In this document: positions 53,237-62,067 of the stretch, one piece after another
How the letters are laid out: every line of letters starts with the position of its first letter
How positions within the stretch are numbered: the first letter of the stretch is position 1
Source: Anaerolineae bacterium
GTDB taxonomy: Bacteria > Chloroflexota > Anaerolineae > Aggregatilineales > Phototrophicaceae
Assembly: GCA_022822545.1 (NCBI GenBank)
Contig: JAJEBE010000039.1
Location: 1 to 64,000, forward strand
Direction: 5' to 3'
DNA length: 64,000 nt
The notes under the pieces: model-generated
Databases searched by the model: none
What the model was told of the DNA's origin: nothing
Seen by the model: the letters and a program-made list of their open reading frames with translations, nothing else
Position numbers and translations under genes: made by a program

Positions 53237-54181
53237 ATGTCCGTTCTGTCTTTCGGCGAACTTCTCATAGACTTTGTCGCGCTTGAGATGGCCGTCGCCG
53301 TCGGCGATGCTTCGGGCTTCGTCAAGGCGCCGGGAGGCGCGCCCGCTAATGTCGCGGCAGCGGTCGCGCGCTTGGGTTACCCGAGCGCCTTCATGGGCCA
53401 AGTCGGCGAAGACCCCTTCGGCCGGCATCTGGCCGCTGTCTTGGCGGCGGAGCATGTGAATATCGCTGGCCTGACCTTCTCCCAAGAAGCGCGCACCGCG
53501 CTGGCTTTTGTCTCCAACACCGCCGATGGCGACCGCAGTTTCATGTTCTACCGCCACCCCTCGGCCGATATGCTCATGACCCCGGCCGATGTCGATACCG
53601 CCCTCATCGACGCCTGCGACGCCTTCCATTACGGCAGCATCACCCTCATCCACGAACCGGCCGCGTCGGCGCTGATCATGGCGCTCGACCATGCCCTGGC
53701 CGCGGAGAAATTCATCTCTTACGATCCCAATCTGCGCCTGCCGCTTTGGGAAAACGCGTCGGCGGCGAAAGCCGGCATGTTGCGCGGACTGGAATACGCC
53801 AACCTGCTCAAGATCAGCGAGGAAGAGTTGGAATTCCTGACCGGCGGCGCTGATGTCGCCCCGCTCTGGCGCGACCGCATGGCGCTCATCTGTGTCACTT
53901 ACGGCGCAAAAGGCGCGGTCCTTCACACCCGCGACGGCAACCGTATCGAACACGGCGGCTATCCCGTCGCGGCGATCGATACCACCGGCGCCGGCGATGC
54001 TTTCGTCGCCGCCATGCTCATCGGCATCCTGGAAAACCGCGATGGCTATCGCGACCGACTGCCCGAGATCCTCGATTTCGCCAACGCCGTCGGCGCGTTG
54101 ACCTGCCTGCAGAAAGGCGCGATTCCCGCCTTGCCGACGATGGCGCAGGCGCGCGCCTTCCAGACCGAACGCCGCGCCTAA
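53237..54181 (+). CDS. PfkB family carbohydrate kinase (fructokinase-like)
   Basis: 314-aa ribokinase-fold sugar kinase. N-terminal FGELLIDFV and APGGAPANVAAAVARLG are typical of fructokinases. The C-terminal catalytic motif is DTTGAGDAFVAAML (Asp base and anion hole), and SYDPNLRLPLW is the fructokinase/KDG-kinase signature. Cytoplasmic. Fructose is the likely substrate, 2-keto-3-deoxygluconate the main alternative. GAGG lies upstream of the ATG. Confidence 0.9.
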   Translation: MSVLSFGELLIDFVALEMAVAVGDASGFVKAPGGAPANVAAAVARLGYPSAFMGQVGEDPFGRHLAAVLAAEHVNIAGLTFSQEARTALAFVSNTADGDRSFMFYRHPSADMLMTPADVDTALIDACDAFHYGSITLIHEPAASALIMALDHALAAEKFISYDPNLRLPLWENASAAKAGMLRGLEYANLLKISEEELEFLTGGADVAPLWRDRMALICVTYGAKGAVLHTRDGNRIEHGGYPVAAIDTTGAGDAFVAAMLIGILENRDGYRDRLPEILDFANAVGALTCLQKGAIPALPTMAQARAFQTERRA

Positions 54182-54222
54182 TGGCCGCCCGCGCAGCGCG
54201 AATCTTCCACCAATCGAGACAT

Positions 54223-54250
54223 GTAGGGGCAATCTGTCAGGTCGTCCGCC
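54223..54250 (-). repeat. Decayed word-A repeat
   Basis: GTAGGGGCAATCTGTCAGG then TCGTCCGCC. It is the only recognisable item in the 442-base gap 54182-54623; I see no gene there. Confidence 0.4.
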
Positions 54251-54623
54251 TAGTCAACTCGGCCCGCCCGCTCGAGCCGAACGCACCCCGGCGCGCAATG
54301 CCCGCGAGTTTCGACAGGCGAGGCCGCTTTGAGAACATTTGGTCTAGCTTCCGCCTCCAACCTGTGTTACACTGATCGTAGAGTTCGCCGCTTAACAACC
54401 AAATCCACCGCCATTGGCACAGAATTTATTTTCCCGCGCAAACGCAGATCGCGCCCTCAATCCGCCCCAATCCCCGCCGTCACTGCCCTTGACACTTTGC
54501 ACAACGCCAGAATTCATTTGCCCAATCCGTGCATATCCGCGCCAACCTCACCCCAAAGAATTCGGCGAACATGGCGGGAAAGCAAAAATGCCTATGCCTT
54601 CGCGGTGAATCAAAGGACTTGCC

Positions 54624-56183
54624 ATGCCCCAACCAAACATCATCCTCATCCTCGCCGACGATATGGGCTACTCCGATATCGGCTGCTACGGTTCGGAGAT
54701 CGCCACGCCCAATCTTGATCGTCTCGCCGCTTCCGGCGCCCGCTTCTCCCAGATGTACAGCTTCGCCCGCTGCTGCCCGTCCCGCGCCGCCTTGCTCACC
54801 GGCTTGCATCCGCAGCAAGCTGGCGTCGGCCACATGGTGGCGAATCGCGGCAGTCGCGCTTATCAAGGCTACCTGCGCGATGATGCCGTCACCATCGCCG
54901 AGGTGCTAAAAGGCGCCGGCTATCAGACGCTGATGAGCGGCAAGTGGCATGTGGGCGGCGAACTGCTGGGCTTGAATGCGGCGGATTGGCGGCCCGGCTC
55001 GCCTGGTTATCCCACCCCGCTGACCCGCGGCTTCGACCGCTTCTACGGCACGCTGGTGGGCGCGGGCAGCTTCTTCTATCCGCGCGCGCTGACGGAAGAC
55101 GGAGAAATCCTCAGCGAGTATCCCGATGATTTCTATTACACCGATGCTATCAGCGACAAAGCGGTCGACATGATCAACGACGCGCATGACGCTGGCGCGC
55201 CTTTCTTCCTGCATGTCGCCTACACCGCGCCGCACTGGCCCCTGCACGCCCGCCCCGAAGATATCGCTAAATACGAAGGCAAGTACCGCGTCGGTTGGGA
55301 TGCGCTGCGTCAACAGCGTCACGAAGAATTAAACAGCCTGGGCCTGCTTGATCCCGCCTGGCGCATCTCCCCGCGCGATGCTGACAGCCATCCCTGGGCG
55401 GCAAATGCGCAGCCGGATTGGGAAGACCTGCGCATGGCTGCCTACGCCGCCATGATCGACCGCATGGATCAGGGCATCGGACGGATCGTCTCCCGGCTGG
55501 AGGCCTTGGGCATCCTGGACGAGACCATGATTGTCTTCCTCTCCGATAATGGCGGCTGCGCCGAATTCCTGGCTGAGGACGGTCATGTCAATCGAACTAT
55601 TGCGGATCTGCCTGATGGCCGGCCCGTGCGGGTCGGCAACCGCGTCGATCTGGCGCCGGGACCAGCCGATACCTACATGAGCTACGACTTGCCCTGGGCC
55701 AACGCCTCCAATTCACCCTTTCGCCTCTACAAGCATTGGGTGCACGAGGGTGGCATCTCCTCGCCCTGTGTCCTGCATTATCCGGCGCTGATCAATGAGC
55801 CGACCATCATTCACAGCCCGATTCAGTTCATCGATATCATGCCCGCTTTCGCAGAGTTGGCGGCGGCGCGCTACCCCCGCGAATTCAACGGGAAGCGCAT
55901 TCAGCCGGTCGAAGGCGAGAGCTTCCTGCCCGCTTTGACCGACGCGAACTGGCGCCGGCAGAATCCACTTTACTGGGAGCACGAAGGCAACCGCGCGGTC
56001 CGCATCGGCGACTGGAAGCTCGTGAGCAAGCACCCCGGCGATTGGGAACTTTACAATATGATCGACGATCGCACCGAGCTCAACGATCTCAGCGCCAGCG
56101 AAGCCGAGCGCGTCCGAACCATGAGCCACCTGTATGACAACTGGGCCGAGCGCTGCGAGGTCCGCCCCTGGCCGCTATCCTGA
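54624..56183 (+). CDS. Arylsulfatase (formylglycine-type)
   Basis: 519-aa sulfatase. The formylglycine motif CxPSR is at Cys50-Arg54 (CCPSR), metal ligands lie in ILADDMGYSDIG and VFLSDNGG, and the GKWHVGG motif carries active-site Lys and His. No signal peptide, so the enzyme is cytoplasmic or exported in another way. It needs a formylglycine-generating or anSME enzyme, which is not in the window. Substrates may be sulfated sugars or phenols. AAAGGA precedes the ATG. Confidence 0.92.
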   Translation: MPQPNIILILADDMGYSDIGCYGSEIATPNLDRLAASGARFSQMYSFARCCPSRAALLTGLHPQQAGVGHMVANRGSRAYQGYLRDDAVTIAEVLKGAGYQTLMSGKWHVGGELLGLNAADWRPGSPGYPTPLTRGFDRFYGTLVGAGSFFYPRALTEDGEILSEYPDDFYYTDAISDKAVDMINDAHDAGAPFFLHVAYTAPHWPLHARPEDIAKYEGKYRVGWDALRQQRHEELNSLGLLDPAWRISPRDADSHPWAANAQPDWEDLRMAAYAAMIDRMDQGIGRIVSRLEALGILDETMIVFLSDNGGCAEFLAEDGHVNRTIADLPDGRPVRVGNRVDLAPGPADTYMSYDLPWANASNSPFRLYKHWVHEGGISSPCVLHYPALINEPTIIHSPIQFIDIMPAFAELAAARYPREFNGKRIQPVEGESFLPALTDANWRRQNPLYWEHEGNRAVRIGDWKLVSKHPGDWELYNMIDDRTELNDLSASEAERVRTMSHLYDNWAERCEVRPWPLS

Positions 56184-56197
56184 ATCTTGGCCAGAGG

Positions 56198-56360
56198 GGC
56201 AGAAGTAAGCGCAAGTAAGTCATGCGAAATTGAGCATAAGGTCGATATGTAGGGGCGACACTGTGCGTCGCCCGAAAATCCACGCTTGTGCCGGCGGGCG
56301 ACCGAATCGCCCCTACACGATCTTACTTGAATGTTGCATTACTTTCTTGGAGTTACTGAG
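56198..56360. repeat. MITE-like inverted element M3 (E-A / A-E)
   Basis: Word E forward (56201-56230), word A reverse (56249-56273), word A forward truncated (56296-56316), word E reverse (56331-56360). The two halves match as imperfect inverted repeats of about 45 nt. It accounts for half of the 324-base gap before the ligase gene. Confidence 0.75.
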
Positions 56361-56441
56361 ATATCGCCCGCATTCATTCATGGGCAATGTTATAGCCTTC
56401 TTCCAAATCCCGTTAAGACAAGACGCCAGCGGCGGACGCGC

Positions 56442-56469
56442 TTGCCTGAATGTAGTATTATGTTAATAT
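56442..56469 (+). promoter_or_regulatory. Promoter of the GCS2-type ligase
   Basis: TTGCCT, 16-nt spacer, TAATAT (56464-56469), about 40 nt before the ATG. Confidence 0.4.
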
Positions 56470-56507
56470 CGCTCTCAGATTTTACGCCTTGAGCGGAGGG
56501 TAATAGC

Positions 56508-57680
56508 ATGTACTCAGCGCCCTTGACCATCGGCATCGAAGAAGAATATCAGCTTATAGACCCGCAGACCGGCGAGTTGGCCGCGGTCGTTCAGAAGCTG
56601 CTGCACGACGAACGCATCCGCCAGATCGGCGCGCAGGTCAAACCGGAATTCATGCAGTCGCAGATCGAGATCGGCAGCGCAATCTGCCGCAATGTTCAGG
56701 AAGCGCGCATGGAACTGATTCGCCTGCGCCGCGAGGTCGATACCGTGGCGGAGCGCTACGGCTACGGCATCGTCGCCGCCAGCACGCACCCTTTCGCGCG
56801 CTGGGAAGAGCAAGAAGCCAATGTCGGCGAGCGCTATCAAGACTTGAAAGAATATATGCAGGAAGTGGCGCGGCAGATGCTCATCTTCGGCATGCACGTG
56901 CATATCGGCTTTGGCACCTCTCCGGAACAACTCGACCTGCTGATCGATATTCAGAATCAGTTGCGTTACTTCTTGCCGCATCTTCTGGCATTCTCCACCA
57001 GTTCGCCTTTCTGGCATGGTCATCCTACGGGCCTGAAGAGTTACCGCAGCATTATCTTCGAGAATTTGCCGCGCACCGGCACGGCCCCCATCTTCTCCTC
57101 GTTCAGCGAATACACGCACCTGATTGATACCTTCGGGGAGGTTGGCGCGCTGGGCAAGGGACGCAAAGACGGCAAGGCCGATTACACCAAGATCTGGTGG
57201 GACAGCCGCCCGCATGAGGACTTCGGCACGCTGGAAATCCGCATCTGCGATATCTGCACGACCGTGGACGAAGCGATAGCGATAGCGGCCTTGGTGCAGG
57301 CTCTCGTCGCCAAATTGATCAAGCTGCGCAACCAAAACCTGAGTTGGCGGATCTATTCCAACGAATTGATCGCCGAGAACAAATGGCGCGCCGTCCGCTT
57401 CGGCCTGGATGGACAATTGATAGATTACGGCAAGCGCGAGTCGGTGCCGATGCGATTCCTGGCGGTGGAATTGCTCGAGCTCATTGATGATGTCGTGGAC
57501 GAACTGGGCTCGCGCGAAGAGATCAACTTCGTGCATACTATTCTGGAGAAGGGCACAAGTTCCGACCGTCAACTGGAAGCTTATCACCGCTGCCTGGCCG
57601 ATGGCGCCAGCGAAGAAGAAGCCCTAAGAGCGGTGGTTGATCACCTGCGCGCCGAAACCATGCGCGGCGTGCGGGACTGA
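56508..57680 (+). CDS. GCS2-type carboxylate-amine ligase (YbdK-like)
   Basis: 390-aa glutamate-cysteine ligase family 2 protein. Family motifs: TIGIEEEYQLIDP, GTHPFA-like STHPFARWE, FGMHVHIGF (metal-binding His), SPFWHGHPTGLKSYR, and the acidic TLEIRICDICTTVDEA. It forms amide bonds with ATP; YbdK-type members have weak gamma-glutamylcysteine ligase activity and the true product is often unknown. GGAGGGT precedes the ATG. Confidence 0.92.
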   Translation: MYSAPLTIGIEEEYQLIDPQTGELAAVVQKLLHDERIRQIGAQVKPEFMQSQIEIGSAICRNVQEARMELIRLRREVDTVAERYGYGIVAASTHPFARWEEQEANVGERYQDLKEYMQEVARQMLIFGMHVHIGFGTSPEQLDLLIDIQNQLRYFLPHLLAFSTSSPFWHGHPTGLKSYRSIIFENLPRTGTAPIFSSFSEYTHLIDTFGEVGALGKGRKDGKADYTKIWWDSRPHEDFGTLEIRICDICTTVDEAIAIAALVQALVAKLIKLRNQNLSWRIYSNELIAENKWRAVRFGLDGQLIDYGKRESVPMRFLAVELLELIDDVVDELGSREEINFVHTILEKGTSSDRQLEAYHRCLADGASEEEALRAVVDHLRAETMRGVRD

Positions 57681-57693
57681 GCGCTGCGCGGGC

Positions 57694-58719
57694 TTACTCA
57701 GGCGCTTTTGCCCGGTTGCTGGCATAGCGCCGGCTCAATTCCGGCTCCGCCATTTGCAGGCGCCGCGGCGGCAAACCTTGTATCACCGCCTCCAGATCGT
57801 CCACCACCATCTCGCCAAGCTCGACCAGCCCTTGCGCGACTGACCCGGCCCGATGCGCGGACAAAATGGCGCCTTCAGCCGAGCGAATCGGATGATCCGG
57901 CGGCAGCGGCTCCTGCGGGAAGACATCGGTGGCCAGCTTGAAGCGCCCGGCCAGCACCAGCTCGGTCAGCGCCTCGAAGTCGACCACGTGCGCCCGGCTC
58001 GCCAAGACGAAGACCGCATTTTCTTGAACGCGCTCGAGCAAGTCCCGCGTGATCATGGCGCGATTTTCTGATGATGGCACCGCCAGCACGAAGATGAACC
58101 TGGATTCCGAGAGCAACTCAGCCAGAGGCAGCGGCTTCACACCCTGCCGCCGCAGGTAGCCATCGCCCAGCCAGGGATCGTAGACCGAGACGCTGACGCC
58201 GAAGGGACCCAGGAGCCGGTGCAGTTCGCGGCCGATGCTGCCATAGCCGATGATGCCCACCGGCTGGTCGTAGAGCATGAAGGTATTGGTGTTGCCCGCC
58301 CAAAGATAGAGCTCGTCGCCGCGGCGCATGAGACGATCATGGTAGGCGATTTCGCGGGCCGAGGCGAGCGCCAAGCCCAGCGAGAACTCCGCCACCTGCC
58401 GCGCGAAACCGGGCGCGGCGCTCAAGACGCGGATGTGGCGCTGATGGCAGGCTTCATAATCGAGCTTGAGGGGAAAACCGCCCGAGACGGACATGATGGC
58501 TTTGAGCTTGGGCGCCTGATCCAGCACAGCGCCGTAGCGCCAATCGGAGCAGACCACCGCTTCCGCCTCCGGCAGGGCGCGCAAGAAGTCGTCCAGCGGC
58601 ATGGCCTCGTCCTTGCCCCAGACGACATCCACCAGGTCCCGCAGCCGCGCTTGATCGGCGGCCGAGAATATTTCCTGCATCCGCCGAAAACTGGGATCGA
58701 CGATTACTTTGCTTTTCAA
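57694..58719 (-). CDS. D-isomer specific 2-hydroxyacid dehydrogenase family protein
   Basis: 341-aa NAD(P)-dependent dehydrogenase. The Rossmann motif is GIIGYGSIGREL, the substrate Arg lies in LASRAHVVD, the Glu in FPQEPLP, and the catalytic His in ILSAHRAGS. The residue after Arg is Ala rather than the usual Gly. Reduces 2-keto acids or oxidises hydroxy acids in the cytoplasm. It starts 27 nt after the upstream minus-strand membrane-protein gene, suggesting an operon. Confidence 0.88.
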   Translation of the reverse strand: MKSKVIVDPSFRRMQEIFSAADQARLRDLVDVVWGKDEAMPLDDFLRALPEAEAVVCSDWRYGAVLDQAPKLKAIMSVSGGFPLKLDYEACHQRHIRVLSAAPGFARQVAEFSLGLALASAREIAYHDRLMRRGDELYLWAGNTNTFMLYDQPVGIIGYGSIGRELHRLLGPFGVSVSVYDPWLGDGYLRRQGVKPLPLAELLSESRFIFVLAVPSSENRAMITRDLLERVQENAVFVLASRAHVVDFEALTELVLAGRFKLATDVFPQEPLPPDHPIRSAEGAILSAHRAGSVAQGLVELGEMVVDDLEAVIQGLPPRRLQMAEPELSRRYASNRAKAPE

Positions 58720-58746
58720 GTTGCCCTCCGGAAGATATGGCGCAGC

Positions 58747-59883
58747 CTAGCGCAGGCGCCGGTCGTACCTGACGGGCAGGTCGCCCAGGCTTAGCGCGAT
58801 ATGCACAGCGGCCGCTTGCAGCGAGCTGGCGACTTTGGCCGGCTCCAGCGAATTGACGCCGTCCGCTCGCTTCTTGTCGGTCATGGGGTCTATGCCCGGC
58901 AGCAGAGCATCGACAGTTTTGTCCGCGTCAACCAGCACCGGCATAAAGCTGCCATCGAGCAGGTGCAGATTGATTTCGCCGTGAAAGACGGTGTGGCGGC
59001 GGCCGCGTTTCTTGACCACTTCGCTGGCATAGACGGATTGTACGCCGCCGGCGTTGACTCGCCAAAGCCGCTGCCCGCCGCGCCTGGCGCTGATTGTCTT
59101 TTCCCAGCGGTTGATGACGATGCTGTCTGGTTCCCGCAGGATGATCCAGATCTGACGCAGTATCCCCAGGGCCAGCAGGATCGCCACAACGATGCCCAGA
59201 TAGGGCAGCCAGGACGGATTTGGGATCAAGGTGCCGGCTATTGGCAAGCCCAGGTCGCTGGTCAGCGTGGCGATGGACACCCAGAGATAGACCGCGGTCC
59301 AAAGCGCGTACCAAGCGATTTGCCGCAGTTTGCCGCGCAGCCAGCTTTTATGGCGCGTCAACTCCAACTCGCCTTCGTCGCCCGCTTTGTATGAGGCGGG
59401 CTGCAAGCGCCACATACCCAGCTCCAGCGGCAAATCCACCAAGGGTATCGGTTCCGGTTCCGGCGCCTCTTCGATGCTCTCTTCCGACGAGACGAAGGGG
59501 ATATCCAGCACCCGCGCCAGGGCTTTGCCCAGTTGCGCCGCGGTCGCCTCGAAGATGGCGCGATCGGCATTGGTGAAGCGCAGCAGCTCAAACCAGCGGC
59601 TGGACCGCGCCAGAGAAATCTCCGGCGACAGCGTTAGGCCCAACTGCCAGGAGGCCGACTCGCTCGACCAGCCCAGCAGGACCTGCCCCAGGTCGGCCTT
59701 CAGGATTTCGCCGGATTCCGGCAGGTCTCGGCTGACGGCAAAATAACCGCTGAAGCGAAGCGGCGCGCCGGTTTTCGCTTCCAGTACGAGCTCCGGATCG
59801 GTCGGGTTATCTACCTTGATTAAGCGCCAGCGGTCTTGGCTGTAATCTACCAGCGAATTTGAGGATACGGCGATACGTGTCAT
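58747..59883 (-). CDS. Hypothetical protein with two membrane helices
   Basis: 378-aa protein, not recognised. The N-terminal half (1-190) is soluble and may be globular. Two hydrophobic helices lie at about 195-220 and 228-250, and a C-terminal cytoplasmic region follows, with IVINRWEKTISARRGGQRLW, reminiscent of PH-like membrane-associated domains. The C-terminal end mentions no catalytic motif. Upstream gene of a likely two-gene unit with the 2-hydroxyacid dehydrogenase. Function unknown. Confidence 0.65.
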   Translation of the reverse strand: MTRIAVSSNSLVDYSQDRWRLIKVDNPTDPELVLEAKTGAPLRFSGYFAVSRDLPESGEILKADLGQVLLGWSSESASWQLGLTLSPEISLARSSRWFELLRFTNADRAIFEATAAQLGKALARVLDIPFVSSEESIEEAPEPEPIPLVDLPLELGMWRLQPASYKAGDEGELELTRHKSWLRGKLRQIAWYALWTAVYLWVSIATLTSDLGLPIAGTLIPNPSWLPYLGIVVAILLALGILRQIWIILREPDSIVINRWEKTISARRGGQRLWRVNAGGVQSVYASEVVKKRGRRHTVFHGEINLHLLDGSFMPVLVDADKTVDALLPGIDPMTDKKRADGVNSLEPAKVASSLQAAAVHIALSLGDLPVRYDRRLR

Positions 59884-60018
59884 TCGACGCTATCAGAGTG
59901 TCATGTTGGCACACAGGCGCTCATTATGACAGAAGTTCTAAGCATATTGCAATTGTCAGGTCGATCGCCTAAGTCATCGGTTGTCGAAATGCGCAAATAA
60001 CACAAAACTGATAAGTGC

Positions 60019-60047
60019 TTGTAGTTTTTATTTCGGCAGGGTAAAAT
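60019..60047 (+). promoter_or_regulatory. Promoter of the LysM/Asp-Gly repeat gene
   Basis: TTGTAG, 17-nt spacer, TAAAAT (60042-60047), 32 nt before the ATG. Confidence 0.6.
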
Positions 60048-60079
60048 ATGAATTGCATCAGAGAATATGAGGATTTACC

Positions 60080-60844
60080 ATGCGAAAAAGAATTTGTTCT
60101 GTCTCGGTCACGCTACTCTTCAATTTGATAGTGCTTTCCCTGGTTTTTGCCTTTTTTGCTCAAAGAACAAATTTCATCTCCGCGCAAAGCGGGGCGAACA
60201 CGGAAGACAGTCCCGTTCTGACTCCTCGCGGCAGCCAAATCGAAAATGACGATGACGATGACGACGATGACGATGACGGGGCGGACCCGCCGACCGATAA
60301 CGATGGCTACGACACGCCGCCTGGTGAAGAAGAGGAGATAGTCTATACCTATACCATCCGACCAGGCGATACGCTTTGGCGGCTCGCAGCCAGATTGGGT
60401 ATACCGTACGCGGTGCTCAAGGCGCAAACTGACAATCCCTCACTGATACACCCGGGTCAGCAATTCACCTACAGGGACGCCGATCGCATTGATTCTTCGA
60501 TTCCGCCGACTGATGACGATGGCACGGACAGCGATGGCTACGATACGCCACCGCCCACGACGGACTTCGACGGGATTTCCACGCCGCTGGCGACGGACAA
60601 TGACGGCACAGACAGCGATGGCTACGACACCACCGGCTACGACACTGACAACGATGGCACGGATAGCGATGGCTACGATACCACCGGCAACTTGACCGAC
60701 AACGATGGCACGGACAGTGACGGCTACGATACCACTGGCAACTTGACCGATAATGACGGCACGGACAGCGACGGCTATGACACCACCGGCAACCTTGAGG
60801 ACGACGACAGCGACGACAGCGACGACAGTGACTTCTCATCGTGA
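60080..60844 (+). CDS. Exported LysM protein with calcium-type Asp/Gly repeats
   Basis: 254-aa protein: signal peptide (about 1-36, FISAQ), a run of ten Asp, one LysM domain (about 88-132, IRPGDTLWRLAARLG to HPGQQFTY), then a C-terminal stretch of DNDGTDSDGYDTTG repeats. The last four copies are 17 residues each. The D-x-D-G-x-D spacing resembles EF-hand and thrombospondin type 3 calcium loops. Likely a peptidoglycan-bound, calcium-stiffened surface protein; this is inferred. Its stop overlaps the start of the following kinase gene (GTGA). GAGGA precedes the ATG. Confidence 0.8.
   Translation: MRKRICSVSVTLLFNLIVLSLVFAFFAQRTNFISAQSGANTEDSPVLTPRGSQIENDDDDDDDDDDGADPPTDNDGYDTPPGEEEEIVYTYTIRPGDTLWRLAARLGIPYAVLKAQTDNPSLIHPGQQFTYRDADRIDSSIPPTDDDGTDSDGYDTPPPTTDFDGISTPLATDNDGTDSDGYDTTGYDTDNDGTDSDGYDTTGNLTDNDGTDSDGYDTTGNLTDNDGTDSDGYDTTGNLEDDDSDDSDDSDFSS
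60593..60796 (+). repeat. Four in-frame 51-nt tandem repeats
   Basis: Encodes TDNDGTDSDGYDTTG plus YD or NL, four times. Copies differ at several third codon positions, so the protein sequence looks selected. Confidence 0.85.
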
Positions 60845-62061
60845 GCGCAGCGGCAGCGGCCCCTCCATATTTTGAGGCGTTGGAATTTCCCGCTGACCCG
60901 AGGCTGCCGGATTTGCCCAAGCTTTTTGATCCGCAGTGGGTTTGGCAGAACTGCCAGGCTCGTCTGCCGGCCGGGCATGGCGCCCCGCAGCGCTTCCGCA
61001 TCCGCCACTTCATTCACAATATCGGCAGGAGCGCCACCGTTAGCTATGAAGTAGGCTGGCCCCAAGACAGGTATCTGCCTTCGGAGTATTTTGTGGCTAC
61101 GATTGGGCGCAACGGGACCCCAATGGTGAATCGCTATCCACAAGATCAGAGACTGCCCGGACTCGTCGACGCCGCTCGCCCCGATTCCGCCCTGCGGCTG
61201 GTGAACGAGCATGTGTTGGAAGTGCCTGCTCGCCGCGCCCGCGTTCAACTCGTTCGCTATCGACCAACCTATCGCGCTGTGTTGCGCCACCTGATCGGGA
61301 AAGTCAGGCTGTATGCCCGCGTCGTCCGGCCCGCGGATTTCGAGCCGTTTCTCGCCGCATACGAGCGATCCCAACAGTCTGGATTCGCTGTGCCGGGGCT
61401 GGCCGGATACTGGGCTGAAGGCGGTCTAATGTGGCTTACGGAAGTGCAAGGTTGGAACCTGCGCTCACTGGTCAGAAAGGGTAAGCCCCCGCCTCCTGAT
61501 CGTTTGTTGGACAGGCTTGAGTTGTTGTGGCGAGTGCCTCTCGATAACTGTAAAGCTCGTCCCTTCGACCTTGAGCGAGCCTACCGAAGAGCTTTGCGGA
61601 GCTTCCGGCACAATTTACGCGACTGCTATGAGACTGAGCAAATTCTGAATGACGTTGCAAATTCTCTGGATCCATTTGTTCGGTCCTGGCGTCCGTCGTC
61701 TATGGCGCATAATGACTTTTATGATGACCAGATGCTTCTACTCCGGGATGGAAGAATAGCTCTCGTCGACTTTGAGGACATCGCCCCGGGCGATCCCATG
61801 CTGGATATTGGCAATTTCCTCGCCCATCTGCGCTGGTCAGCGCGATTCGCGCGGGAGCCCCGAGCCCAAAATTGCCGCCAATACTATGACTTGCTGCGCG
61901 ACGCCGCTCTGGCGCGATTTCGCTGGAATCCGCGAAGCCTGGCCCTTCGTGAGGCTGTCTGCCTCTTTCGCGTCTGTACAAACGCCATTCGACATCCAAA
62001 AGCGAATTGGAGGGATAAGCTGGGCGCGGGTCTTCTGCTCGTCGCCGATTGTTTGGGCTGA
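60841..62061 (+). CDS. APH-fold phosphotransferase
   Basis: 406-aa kinase-like protein. The catalytic loop is MAHNDFYDDQML (HND in place of HGD) and the metal site VDFEDIAPGDPMLDIGNF. The N-terminal lobe is long (about 200 residues). It starts with GTG overlapping the stop of the LysM gene (GTGA), so translation is coupled. The substrate is unknown; coupling suggests a role in the envelope rather than drug resistance, but this is inference. Confidence 0.82.
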   Translation: MSAAAAAPPYFEALEFPADPRLPDLPKLFDPQWVWQNCQARLPAGHGAPQRFRIRHFIHNIGRSATVSYEVGWPQDRYLPSEYFVATIGRNGTPMVNRYPQDQRLPGLVDAARPDSALRLVNEHVLEVPARRARVQLVRYRPTYRAVLRHLIGKVRLYARVVRPADFEPFLAAYERSQQSGFAVPGLAGYWAEGGLMWLTEVQGWNLRSLVRKGKPPPPDRLLDRLELLWRVPLDNCKARPFDLERAYRRALRSFRHNLRDCYETEQILNDVANSLDPFVRSWRPSSMAHNDFYDDQMLLLRDGRIALVDFEDIAPGDPMLDIGNFLAHLRWSARFAREPRAQNCRQYYDLLRDAALARFRWNPRSLALREAVCLFRVCTNAIRHPKANWRDKLGAGLLLVADCLG

Positions 62062-62067
62062 TCCCGG

